Shown here: positions 37,091 to 45,876 of the stretch, piece after piece
Position numbering within the stretch: the first letter of the stretch is position 1
How the letters are laid out: every line of letters begins with the position of its first letter
From: Massariosphaeria phaeospora
Taxonomy: Eukaryota; Ascomycota; Dothideomycetes; Pleosporales
Length of the DNA: 64,000 nucleotides
Direction of reading: 5' to 3'
Assembly: GCA_011032825.1 (NCBI GenBank)
Contig: JAADJZ010000032.1
Coordinates: 1-64,000, forward strand
Position numbers and translations under genes: made by a program
The notes under the pieces: generated by a model
What the model was told of the DNA's origin: nothing
Databases searched by the model: none
What the model saw: only the letters and a program-made list of their open reading frames with translations

Positions 37091-37244
37091 CACAAAGTGA
37101 TCGCATGTATGTACAGAGTAACGACAATAAAAAATCTCGCGATAATAGCTTGTACTGCTGTTGCAATAACCTCATCTTTGTAATAGTGAGCATGTTGATT
37201 TTCGGGCGCCACGCGACACGGGCGGCACGTGCGCAAACACAGTA

Positions 37245-38111
37245 TAGCACAGTGGACACATCCGTCTCCCAGTTCCACACCATACGGATCCAGCACATTA
37301 CTATCCACCGCCACTTCGCCATATCCTTGCCAGTGTCCGTCTTCATCAGCTCACGATAATGCACGAAGCGTTTCCAATGCAGCTAAATAGCCGCATGGAT
37401 CGTCTGCTTCTTCCGGACCTCGTTGGCTCCACCGAAAACACTCGCCCGCACCGTCCCGATCGCTCCCAGCGCATCCAGGCGATCCGCATCCTGCACCAAC
37501 GCGAGCTCCGGGTACTCGGGGATGAGCGTGCGGATCTCGTCGCGATGCGTCAGTTCGTAGGTGAACGACACGGCTTTGGCGATGAACGCAACTTTGGTGG
37601 CTGTCGCGTCCGAGACGCCGCACTGCTGCAGGATCTCGCAGATGACTTGCTCCTGCGTTTTGGCGTCCTCGCGGTACTTGGGCTCGCCGACGTCGTGGAA
37701 CATGCAGGCGAGCCACACGATGAGCAGGTCGACCGTGGACGCCCATGCTAGGTTGCGGTCCTGCTCGCCGAGGTAGAGGTGTTGGGCGAGTGCGACGACG
37801 CGCTGGATATGCTCGTAGTCGTGCGAGGGATCGTACTTGTCGCCGTACATGTAGTCCCTGACGCGCCTGTTGGCGGTTTGGAACATGGCGCGTTGCTCGT
37901 GCGGGATCCCTAGCTTGTCCATGTCGAAGAGCGTTGTGCTGCGCTCGGGTGAGGAGTTGATGTAGCACCCAGGTAGCGATGGATCGGGAGCTTGGGAGCC
38001 GTCCAGAGAGCATTGGAGGAGGGCGGTCGAAGCCCAAACAATGGGCAGGTGTTCGACCACCAGTGTGATGCGCTTGAAGATGCTAGGCTTCTTGTACATG
38101 GCTGAAGACAT
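37245..38111 (-). pseudogene. HD-domain phosphohydrolase paralogue 1, truncated by stop and transposon
   Basis: An open frame from ATG 38,111 encodes 242 residues. It carries the HD-family metal ligands: SHDYEH (residues 96-101), FHD (138-140) and QDADRLDALGAIG further on. These proteins are Mn/Mg-dependent phosphohydrolases of the YedJ/YpgQ-like group; the substrate is unknown. The frame meets TAG at 37,385-37,383. Reading past it, the same frame continues with residues that align to the C-terminus of paralogue 2 (for example MKTDTGKDMAKWRW). The frame then enters the P4 transposon at 37,242, so the last residues are lost. The 242-residue product keeps the metal site but lacks the C-terminal helices. 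It is probably a pseudogene, although a shortened protein cannot be excluded. Confidence 0.8.
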
Positions 38112-38595
38112 GGTTTGATTTCCAGCTGTAGCTTATAAGAAGGAAGGTGTTGAATGAGAGGAGTTTGTATAGGTGCGAACTGGGGTTTATATAGCTGGTG
38201 AATTCGGAGAGTTCGTTGTAGCGAAGTCCTATACCCGGGCATAGAGGTAATACAATGGTGAAGTGGAATTTGTTGTCCCCAATGGTCATATACATAAGCA
38301 TACAGTTGTTACATTGCTGAAGTATAAAGTGACGTAGACGATGAAGTAGACAATGGAATCGACGGTAAAGTGAAAATACAAAGTAGAAACATCAAGCTAT
38401 CGAGCTATCGTATGCGTGTTTCCGACCACATTGATGAGCTCCATGATGATTTTTATATGAGACCCAATTTGATCCCAGTGCTGGTAGACACTGTTAGCTT
38501 TAGTGCACATGGAAAGAGAGCCGATAGAGAGTGATATAAATATTTTTGAAAACTGAAATTGTTTGTACACACCTTCGTTCGCAGCATTAGTCAAC
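38112..38595. other. Intergenic region between HD1 and HD2
   Basis: 484 bp between two genes of the same strand; it holds the presumed 3' end of HD2 and the promoter of HD1. Short ORFs on the minus strand are not supported. No repeat or RNA gene recognised. Confidence 0.5.
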
Positions 38596-39618
38596 TTATG
38601 ATTTCTCGTTTTCATCATCTTCCTGTGCTACGACAGCGGACGCGTCGGTTTCCTCAACATACTGGTCCCGAAACAACAGCATGAACTCCCAACGGCGCTG
38701 AGCCATTTCGCGGCCAACGTCGGTCTTCATCCAGTCGACGTAGTACTTAAAGCGTTGGTCCAGCATCTGTACAGCGCGGTTGATAGTCTGTTGCCGGCGC
38801 ACTGTACCCGCACCGCCGTAGGTGAAGCAGCGACCGGTCCCGATAGCGCCGATTGCATCTAGCCGGTCTGCGTCTTGCACAACAGCAAGTTCTGGGTATT
38901 GCTGGATAATCTCCTTCAGTCGCTTTGGATTCTTGGACTCGCCTGTGAAAGAGACATGAGTGGCGATGGTTTGAATACGACGGGCGTATTCCGGGGAGGC
39001 ACCGCATTCCATGAGCAGGTCCTCCTGAATTTTGACGCCGTCCTCGCCCTTCTTGATATATTTTCCATCACCTACGTCGTGCATCAGGCAGCCCACATAG
39101 ATGATGGTCCGATCCCAGCTGGAGACAAGAGCCGGGTTCTCGCGCTCTGTCCGTTCCACGATCACGGAGGCATTTTTAACCACTCGCATGATATGCTCGT
39201 AGTCGTGTGAAGGGTCGAAGTGGTCCTGGTACATCCAGGCACGAACTTTCTTGTTGACTGCCGTGAAGAATTGCACGTCCTGTGGCCGGATCTTGAGTTG
39301 TTTGGCTCCGAGGAGTCGCACGCTTCGCTTTTCAGGGGAGTCTGGATTGCAGCCGGGAACCGTTGCAACGGGTGCCCAGACAGACAGCGGAAACTCTTCT
39401 GGTTGAGTCAACATCTTTGTGGGATATTTTCCGAATTTGCTGAGATTGACTGATTGTGGCTTCGTATGGAATCGACAGGCAGCTCGAGGGAGAGCGACTT
39501 TATACATCGAGCGCGCTCGAAGCAAGGGGGCCATCATTGTGTGGGGACGTAGCGAGGGTGGAATCGAAGAAGTAGAATGCTGGACAAAGCCAGAGATGGG
39601 AGAAATAAAACTCGGCAT
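38596..39618 (-). CDS. HD-domain phosphohydrolase paralogue 2
   Basis: Single-exon gene of 340 residues. HD metal-site motifs are all present: SHDYEH (137-142), LMHDVGDGKY (HD at 180-181) and VVQDADRLDAIGAIG (Asp at 249 and 251). The family comprises metal-dependent phosphohydrolases of the YedJ/YpgQ type; a bacterial member is a nucleotide pyrophosphohydrolase, but the substrate of the fungal proteins is not known. The first ~55 residues are rich in Arg, Ser and Ala and poor in acidic residues, which could be a mitochondrial presequence (inference). The start at 39,618 is the first ATG of the frame; an in-frame ATG at residue 28 is an alternative. It sits in tandem with two paralogues and is the longest and best preserved one. 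Confidence 0.85.
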   Translation of the reverse strand: MPSFISPISGFVQHSTSSIPPSLRPHTMMAPLLRARSMYKVALPRAACRFHTKPQSVNLSKFGKYPTKMLTQPEEFPLSVWAPVATVPGCNPDSPEKRSVRLLGAKQLKIRPQDVQFFTAVNKKVRAWMYQDHFDPSHDYEHIMRVVKNASVIVERTERENPALVSSWDRTIIYVGCLMHDVGDGKYIKKGEDGVKIQEDLLMECGASPEYARRIQTIATHVSFTGESKNPKRLKEIIQQYPELAVVQDADRLDAIGAIGTGRCFTYGGAGTVRRQQTINRAVQMLDQRFKYYVDWMKTDVGREMAQRRWEFMLLFRDQYVEETDASAVVAQEDDENEKS

Positions 39619-39943
39619 TGTGAAAAGTGGGTTGTTGTAGCGAGGCTAGACAGCAGAACAGGTATGGGTTGGTCCGGATTTCTCAGTGAAAGACAGGATT
39701 TAGTCGAAAGTTACAACTGTCACTGTGGGGTGAGGAGATACTATAGAAATTAGGGTTGATACTTATATAGTACGATATTCTAGCGGTTGCTTCAAGATGT
39801 TTGGCATGTGTTCTAACAGATTTGTTGATGGTTAGCAGAACCGAAGACTACAAAGAACATGTAAAGCTTTGCTAGATGAAACAATGCCAAATAGAGAAGG
39901 TTTAGACTTGTGTGCGAGCCGGTGAAACCCACTTTGACGACAA
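39619..39943. other. Intergenic region between HD2 and HD3
   Basis: 325 bp, holding the promoter and 5' leader of HD2 and the 3' end of HD3. It includes a TATATAG-like sequence near 39,764. Nothing else recognised. Confidence 0.45.
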
Positions 39944-40837
39944 CTATGAGTCCAGAGCAAACGAGAGTTGTGTCTCTTCTTTGAACTGAGCCGCAAAATC
40001 CTCTAGAATTCTCTTTCTGGCCGTTGCCATTTCTTTGCCAGCAACAGTTTTCATCATTTCCGGCAGTTTGTAGAGTTTTTCCGCAAAGTGCTCAACTGCA
40101 GCTGCCATTGGCTCAGCCCGGCGATTGGCACCTCCATAGGTAAAGCATCGCGCAACGCCAACCGCACCGATCGCGTCAAGTCTATCTGCGTCTTGAACAA
40201 TGGCAAGCTCCGGATACTTGGCCATTGTGTCGACCACTGACTGAGGGTTCTTGATTTCGTTGGTGTAACCGACATGCTTCACAATAGCCTGGACCTTGTG
40301 GGCCAATTCTTCAGAACCTCCATGCTCTCGCATGATGTTATATATCTGGTTGGAAACAACCTCGCCAGGCTTTGCGTACTTGTGGTCGCCGACATCGTGA
40401 AGTAGCGCAGCCAGAAACAATGCGGAAGTGTCGTATTCGTGGTTGGGATTGGCCTTTAGCTCTGCTTCGAGCACTCTGTTGGCATTCGAGACAACTCGAA
40501 GGATGTGGTTATAGTCGTGTGAACTGTCATATTCGGATTGGGACATATAGTGGTGGACGAAATGATTGACAGTCTCGAAGAGGACCTTGTCTTCAGCACT
40601 GATTGACACCATAGGTATAGGAATTGAATTGGCCATGGATGTAGTCGTAGTAGGAATACAGTTATGAGGATGTCCAAAGTCAAAGGAGTTGGCGTAGGCG
40701 GGATATGTATAGGTCCGTCGTTCGTATTGTGAGACAGTCTGTACCGCAGTAACCTGTGTACAAAGTCTCGACTGAAGATTCACAAAAGAGTATCGGCTTG
40801 GTGATGAGGTTGATGCCTGGGCATTCGACAAACTCAC
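39944..40837 (-). CDS. HD-domain phosphohydrolase paralogue 3
   Basis: Single-exon frame of 297 residues with the HD signature: SHDYNH (106-111), LLHDVGDHKY (HD at 147-148) and IVQDADRLDAIGAVG (Asp at 216 and 218). Same family as the two neighbours, a metal-dependent phosphohydrolase of unknown substrate. The first 67 residues are not conserved with the paralogues and are Ser/Thr/Tyr-rich. The start may instead be Met68 (ATG at 40,636), which would give a 230-residue protein beginning just before the conserved domain. The gene is divergent to PEX16, with about 540 bp between the starts. It is the member furthest from the transposon block and shows no damage. Confidence 0.83.
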   Translation of the reverse strand: MSLSNAQASTSSPSRYSFVNLQSRLCTQVTAVQTVSQYERRTYTYPAYANSFDFGHPHNCIPTTTTSMANSIPIPMVSISAEDKVLFETVNHFVHHYMSQSEYDSSHDYNHILRVVSNANRVLEAELKANPNHEYDTSALFLAALLHDVGDHKYAKPGEVVSNQIYNIMREHGGSEELAHKVQAIVKHVGYTNEIKNPQSVVDTMAKYPELAIVQDADRLDAIGAVGVARCFTYGGANRRAEPMAAAVEHFAEKLYKLPEMMKTVAGKEMATARKRILEDFAAQFKEETQLSFALDS

Positions 40838-41373
40838 TCATCGGAAGACGCCGGGGACTACCTTTTGCGGTTAGTAAATGATGCGCTCGATACGCGGAGT
40901 CACATGTTGGAGCCTTCACGTCAACCAGCGCCCTTTCTGCGCGCCTCTACAAGGTGAGGCGATCAGGCAATTGGCTAATGAGGAGAGTATTTCCCATATC
41001 ATATGTCGTTTGGAGGGGTGACCAACGGAAAGGGCGCCAACAGTGAGCCAGAAGGCTCTCGGGCTGCCGTGAAAATAGCTGGCGCTGGCCGGAAGGGAAA
41101 TACGGTCTCACAACAGACTAAAAGTGGCAGTGTAGGCTGTAAGACAGTGTCGCGTTGCCCAAGACTAGTGGCCAGGAAGAGGGAGGGAGGGGGCATGGCT
41201 GAACGTTCCATCTCTTGTGTTCTGGGAGCGTCGGCTAGGGGACCTCGGCAGGATGACTTCGCGCTGCCCCTCGGCGTCTGGAGGTCGCAACCCGCCTCCT
41301 GCAACGTCTACGACGACGACTACCGCCAGCGCAAAGCCTCTGCAAGCTGAGGTTGGCGCACCAGACAACCGCA
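40838..41373. other. Shared promoter region HD3 / PEX16
   Basis: 536 bp between divergent genes, GC-balanced. ORFs of about 100-145 codons on both strands overlap each other and the first PEX16 exon and show no family motif, so I do not call them. No repeats seen. Confidence 0.5.
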
Positions 41374-42667
41374 ATGTACAAACACGCGACGCAGCGGACG
41401 TCCGACGTCTTGTCGCTGCCGCCGAGATGGCTCGGCATGTATTCCGACTTCATCACGAAGAACGCCAGCGCCGTATCGCAGATCGAGTCGGCACTGCGGT
41501 CGCTCACGTACATCATCCCCGGTACGAAGTCTTGAATCGCGATCGCACGCGCTCAAAGGACTGACACCGTCTAGGTCGATTCCGAGAGTCTGAAATCGCG
41601 TCCGAGTCTTGTAGGTCCATCGAGCCTGATCGCACCATCGCGCGCTAAAGGAGATGCAGTGCACAGCGGCGTCCAACTTCTCGCTCTCTACCATGATTCC
41701 CTCCTGGCCAAAGCCATGGCTGCGATGCCAGGGACGAAGCGCCATATCCCCACACCCCACAGCCGCTACACCAAGTTTTGGACACAGCGATCGCCCATGT
41801 ACAAGCGCGTGGCGCTCCTTCTCCAGATGATCCAGTACACGGAGCTATTATGGGAAATGGCGGCAAAGAGGAGAGGGGAGAAAGTGCGGTGGCGCGTCAT
41901 CGTGCTGCTCGAGGTGGTAAAGGCCGTCTGTCGGTTGCTACTCCTGCGGTTGACGAATTCGAGGCCGCTTTTGTCGCCGCCCCTTCCACAGAGGGAGGTG
42001 GATCCGAGTTCATTAGAAGAGTCCGCAGCGTCCGCAGATGGCCTGGACACGCCGCCGAGCGAACGTGCCGTGGAGGCGGAGAACTGGACCATGCCCAGGA
42101 CTGGCTTATCCATGCCGAGTTTGCCAGATTCGTCCGACATCTCTAGCTATCTTCTTTCGAAAGTCCTCACTGCCGACGACATCAAGCCTCCGAAGGCGCT
42201 CCTTCACCGAGTGAGCGGCAAAGGAGAGCTAGCGGAGGCCCTGTACATACTGCGGCCTGTGGTATACGCCTTGGCGATGCAGCACTGTAGCGGGGACAGG
42301 AAAAGCTGGCGACCATGGCTAATTGGGTTGAGCATAGAATATGGTGCTAGACAACTGGCAAAGAATGACTTCCATGAAAGGTTGGCTGGTGGTCTAAGAG
42401 GATTGACTGGGTTGGAGAAAGAGGAGCTGAGAAAGCGTGGTTGGGCCTTGGGCTGGTGGATAATGCGCGGTGCCTTTTATGAGAACATCACCAAGTCAGT
42501 TTGCCCAGCGACAATGTCTTACCTATCGGCTAATGAATTACAGGTCCTGGATTCACGCAACTACGCGAAAGCTCCGGAACAAGCCCCTTTTAGACCTTGT
42601 GGGCGGTGTCATCGAAGATTACGAGTTTCTATGGGATCAATATTATTTCCCTACAGCCACCCTTTGA
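41374..42667 (+). CDS. PEX16: Peroxisomal membrane protein PEX16
   Basis: Four exons: 41,374-41,521, 41,575-41,610, 41,660-42,494 and 42,544-42,667, giving 380 residues in one frame. Introns of 53, 49 and 49 bp have GT..AG borders. The 36 bp second exon restores the family's conserved GRFRESEIASES stretch between IIP and LHSGVQLL. PEX16 is an integral membrane peroxin that acts in peroxisome membrane assembly and recruits PEX3 cargo. Recognisable blocks are RWLGMYSDFITKNASAVSQ (N-terminal), SPMYKRVALLLQMIQYTELL, WRPWLIGLSIEYGARQL, and the C-terminal DLVGGVIEDYEFLWDQYYF. Met at 41,374 is the first ATG of the frame. If the last intron were retained, the reading would shift and lose the conserved C-terminus, which supports the splice. 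Confidence 0.95.
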
Positions 42668-43254
42668 TATTATTGGTTTCGTTTAACACCGTTTGACTCT
42701 GGTGTTGGTTCTCGCATGGCATGGCGGGTGTAAGAATATGGGTGGGATTTAGGATATGAAACTTCTAGATGGCAGTAGAATGCTTAGGGGTTCGAAAGAC
42801 TGCTAGTTCGGTCTCGTATCGCGGGACAGGATCTTTTGTCTATGTCTGTTCTATAGTGTATTGCTAGTCTTGAGATATCCCGGTACTGAGTGTGAGGTCC
42901 TTGTTCGTGATTGATTCCGAGGTTCACTTCATTGGACGAAGCAAATATTTTCTTGATAACATGGCTTTGAAAACGCTGATCGTGCGAGCTTTGCGACTCT
43001 TTCAAATCAGGATACTAGAGTGCATTGAAGAGTCACCCACAAGACACTAACTTGACGTTCACTGATATGGGTAGCCCTTGGGTGGGTCTGGTGGTCCGAG
43101 CTCCTCCGTTCGGAAAGCTTCGATGAGACATCACAGAGCCTCACCAAACACGACAACCACCCAGACCGCCCCGCCACCAATTTCAACGCCAACATCCCAC
43201 CTCTCCGAAGCTTAACCCATAGCCCTCTACGTGCACGAATAGTGCGCCGCGGAT
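42668..43254. other. Intergenic region PEX16 / RPN8
   Basis: 587 bp with no gene signal: PEX16 3' flank and RPN8 promoter. A minus-strand ORF of 73-85 codons covers part of it without recognisable motifs. Confidence 0.5.
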
Positions 43255-44505
43255 ATGCCGGCAACGACAGCCGAGACGTTGTCTCTCGTCACCCGCAACG
43301 TCTCCGTCGCTCCCCTCGTGCTCCTCTCCGCAGCAGATCACTACGGCCGACAAGCCAAGGGCACAAGGAAACGGGTGGTCGGTGTACTTCTAGGGCAGAA
43401 TGATGGCAAAAACGTGAGGGTATCAAACAGCTTCGCCGGTATGTGATTTCGTTCCACTTCGCCGCCTGGATGATATGGCGGTGCCGGAGCATGTAAACAC
43501 GGAGCTAACGATGCGTACAGTACCATTCGAGGAAGATGAGAAGGACCCTTCAGTGTGGTTCCTTGACCACAACTACGTCGAGTCGATGAACGACATGTTC
43601 AAGAAGGTCAACGCGCGCGAGAAGCTCATCGGGTGGTATCACACAGGTCCCAAGCTGCGGGCATCGGATCTGGAGATCAACGAGCTGTTCAAGCGGTACA
43701 CGCCAAACCCGCTACTGGTCATCATCGACGTGCAGCCGAAAGAGGTCGGTGTACCGACGGATGCGTACTTCGCGGTTGAGGAGATCAAGGATGTAAGTTT
43801 GGCATCATATCCGGGTGACCCGCCCTTAAATAAGGTGCCTTCTCCGCGAACTTGACTAACAGCTACATATAGGACGGCACAACGACCTCGAAGACCTTCG
43901 TACATACTCCCTCATTAATCGAAGCTGAGGAAGCAGAAGAAATTGGAGTGGAGCATCTCCTCCGAGACATCCGTGACGTTGCTGTTGGCACCCTCTCCAC
44001 CCGAATAACCTCACAGCTGCAGTCACTCCAAGGTCTGCATCTCCGCTTGCGCGACATCGGCCAGTACCTGCAGAAGGTGCTCGACGAAGACCTGCCCATC
44101 AACCACGCCATCCTCGGCAATCTCCAAGACGTATTCAACCTGCTACCCAATCTCTCCACACCCAAGCCGACCCCAATCGGTGGCGCAACAAACGGCGTAG
44201 GCCCCGCTTCCGGCGCCGCTGGTGCGCCCGGCAACTCGGAGCTGGCGCGCGCGATGAGCATCAAGACCAACGACCAACTGATGGCCATCTACCTGTCAAG
44301 TTTGATCCGCGCCATCACCGCTTTCCACGACCTGATTGACAACAAGATCCAGAACAGGCAGCAGGCAGAAGAGAAAGACGCGAAGAAAGACGATGGCGAG
44401 GACGACAAGGACAAGAAGGCGAATGGTGTGGATGGGGAGAGCAAAGAAGGCGACAAGGAAAAAGAGAAGGAGAAGGGAAAGGAGGGTGAGAAGAAGAAGG
44501 GATGA
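43255..44505 (+). CDS. RPN8: 26S proteasome regulatory subunit RPN8
   Basis: Three exons, 43,255-43,438, 43,521-43,792 and 43,873-44,505, encoding 362 residues; introns of 82 and 80 bp. RPN8 is a non-catalytic MPN-domain subunit of the proteasome lid that pairs with the deubiquitinase RPN11. The N-terminal MPN domain is clear ([20 protein letters not shown], then [19 protein letters not shown] around residues 100-118). The JAMM pattern HxH is HTG here, as usual for the inactive subunit. The middle carries the conserved [19 protein letters not shown] and [13 protein letters not shown] helices. The last ~45 residues form a highly charged Lys/Glu/Asp (KEKE) tail, and a Gly/Ala-rich linker lies near residue 245. 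It is convergent with the next gene, with 303 bp between the stop codons. Confidence 0.96.
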
Positions 44506-44808
44506 AGTAAGACTACCACGGGGTAACAATACTTGCTGGACGTGTACTATACCACACCTATACGCCTTGGACAGCAGGAGAAAGCTATTCGGCGCTAGGA
44601 TGCGTTACATGATGGCATAATAGAAATCATATGACAAGAACTTTAACCTGGCCGTGCTTCTGAACATGCGAGCTTTGCACGATGCATGTTGAAATTAACG
44701 TAGCTCTGACTATTCGACATACGGAACCACGGGTTCATATTATCCAATTCATTCAGGCCAGCCGTGCTGCTTTCGGCGAGGGTATCATAGCGCAGCTCTC
44801 CAAACACC

Positions 44809-45849
44809 TCAATCGCCCCACCCAGCAGCCCACCCAGCCGCCTCCTCCGCACTGACTTCCTCCTCCTTGACAAACCCCCCAAACATGCCCGCACAGCGCT
44901 CGACGAGAACACACGCGAGCAGATGTTTGCACACAGGCGGCGTAGCCTCACCCAGACCAACACCGCCGAAAATCCACGCCCTCCCATTCTCTCCCTCTGC
45001 CGTCCCAGCATCAACATTGCCATCCCTTTCTCGGTGTTCTAATATCGGTACAGCAGGCTCGGGATGTACGGCCGGAAACGCAGCGAAGGCAAACGCTGGG
45101 CACGAGCAGTTCCACGCTTGGAGGCGCACTTCATAGGTGGCGGTCGCGTCGTAGGAGGCGCTGTAGCGCGAGGAGCGCTGCTGGGCGGAGCGCACGTAGT
45201 ATACCGTGTCCTGCTCCTGCTCCTGCTCCTGCTGGGCTGCATCCGCTCGCACGTCGTGTACACGTTGCTCTTCCTGCGCGGCACCCAGGACCCGGGAACC
45301 ACCTGATGACAAACCCTGCGCGTCCGCCGCGCTGCCGCTGTCCAGCATCTCAGCGTCCGGCGCATCCATCGGCCCGCCACGTATCGCACCGGAAGTAAAT
45401 GCTGACGCGGCGTCGACCTGCGCGGCGCTCGCCTGCGCCACCGCTACATGCTGCTCGCTGTGACGCTGAACCTGAACCTGATCCTGACCGTGACGGAAAC
45501 GCGGCACCGGTATTGCGGCGGTATTGTCAGATCTGGAAACGGTGTCTTCCTGCGGCACAGCCTCGTTGACTACGTGCGCACCTGTGTGTCCCCGAGCCGG
45601 ATCGCGGCGGATGCGGAACCGGGTGACGAGCTGCCGGTCTAGCAGATCGAGCGCAGGGAGCAGCTCGTTCGGGAACAGGACGTGCAAGGCGAGCAGCTGC
45701 TTCTTGAGCGGATCGGGCGCCGAGGTGAGCGGGTTGGGGGGAGGAGCGTCGCTGGCGGTGAGCGGCGGCGGCGGCGGAGGGAGGGCGGGTAGCGAGTTTA
45801 TTAGTTGGGTTATGAATTCGCGCGAGGAAGGCAGGGGTACGAGCGCCAT
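44809..45849 (-). CDS. SWIM zinc-finger protein (Sws1/Shu2-like)
   Basis: Minus-strand frame without introns. I prefer the ATG at 45,849 (MALVPLPSSREF, 346 residues) over the upstream one at 45,876, because conservation-like sequence starts there. The C-terminal part has the SWIM pattern CxCx(n)CxH: NCSCPAF and later VCKHLLACVL (numbered from 45,876: Cys257, Cys259, Cys316, His318). In fungi such short SWIM proteins include Sws1/Shu2, partners of Rad51 paralogues in homologous recombination; that role is inferred from the domain only. The middle is low complexity, with a Gln/Glu-rich run near residue 215, and the N-terminus has a proline run. The long insert (about 57 residues) between the two halves of the SWIM motif is unusual. 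Confidence 0.75.
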   Translation of the reverse strand: MALVPLPSSREFITQLINSLPALPPPPPPLTASDAPPPNPLTSAPDPLKKQLLALHVLFPNELLPALDLLDRQLVTRFRIRRDPARGHTGAHVVNEAVPQEDTVSRSDNTAAIPVPRFRHGQDQVQVQRHSEQHVAVAQASAAQVDAASAFTSGAIRGGPMDAPDAEMLDSGSAADAQGLSSGGSRVLGAAQEEQRVHDVRADAAQQEQEQEQDTVYYVRSAQQRSSRYSASYDATATYEVRLQAWNCSCPAFAFAAFPAVHPEPAVPILEHRERDGNVDAGTAEGENGRAWIFGGVGLGEATPPVCKHLLACVLVERCAGMFGGFVKEEEVSAEEAAGWAAGWGD

Positions 45850-45876
45850 GGTTGCGGTCGTTGCCGTTGAGCGCAC

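Larger units (their letters stand above)
33422..37242 (+). mobile_element. Pogo-like transposon P4, inserted in the HD1 gene
   Basis: Left end CTATTTTTGCGCACGTGC, right end the inverse of CTGTGTTTGCGCACGTGCC; TA at 33,420-33,421 and 37,243-37,244. Net length after removing the MITEs at 33,893 and 34,546 is about 2.1 kb. The left part reads a psq-like HTH (CYTTIANKYSVSKTTL near 33,580) and a Tc5/CENP-B-like HTH (KLVRYIKSFSKQALPFT near 33,710). The right part encodes the transposase C-terminus at 36,293-37,090. The left is RIP-degraded whereas the right keeps near-normal GC, and the insertion removes the C-terminus of the neighbouring phosphohydrolase gene. Confidence 0.85.

Noticed and set aside
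36844..37364. Minus-strand ORFs of 106 and 156 codons over the P4 end
   Set aside because: Antisense shadows of the transposase tail, and for 37,245-37,364 simply the tail of the HD1 frame.
37359..37776. Plus-strand ORFs opposite HD1
   Set aside because: Antisense to a frame with clear HD-domain motifs.
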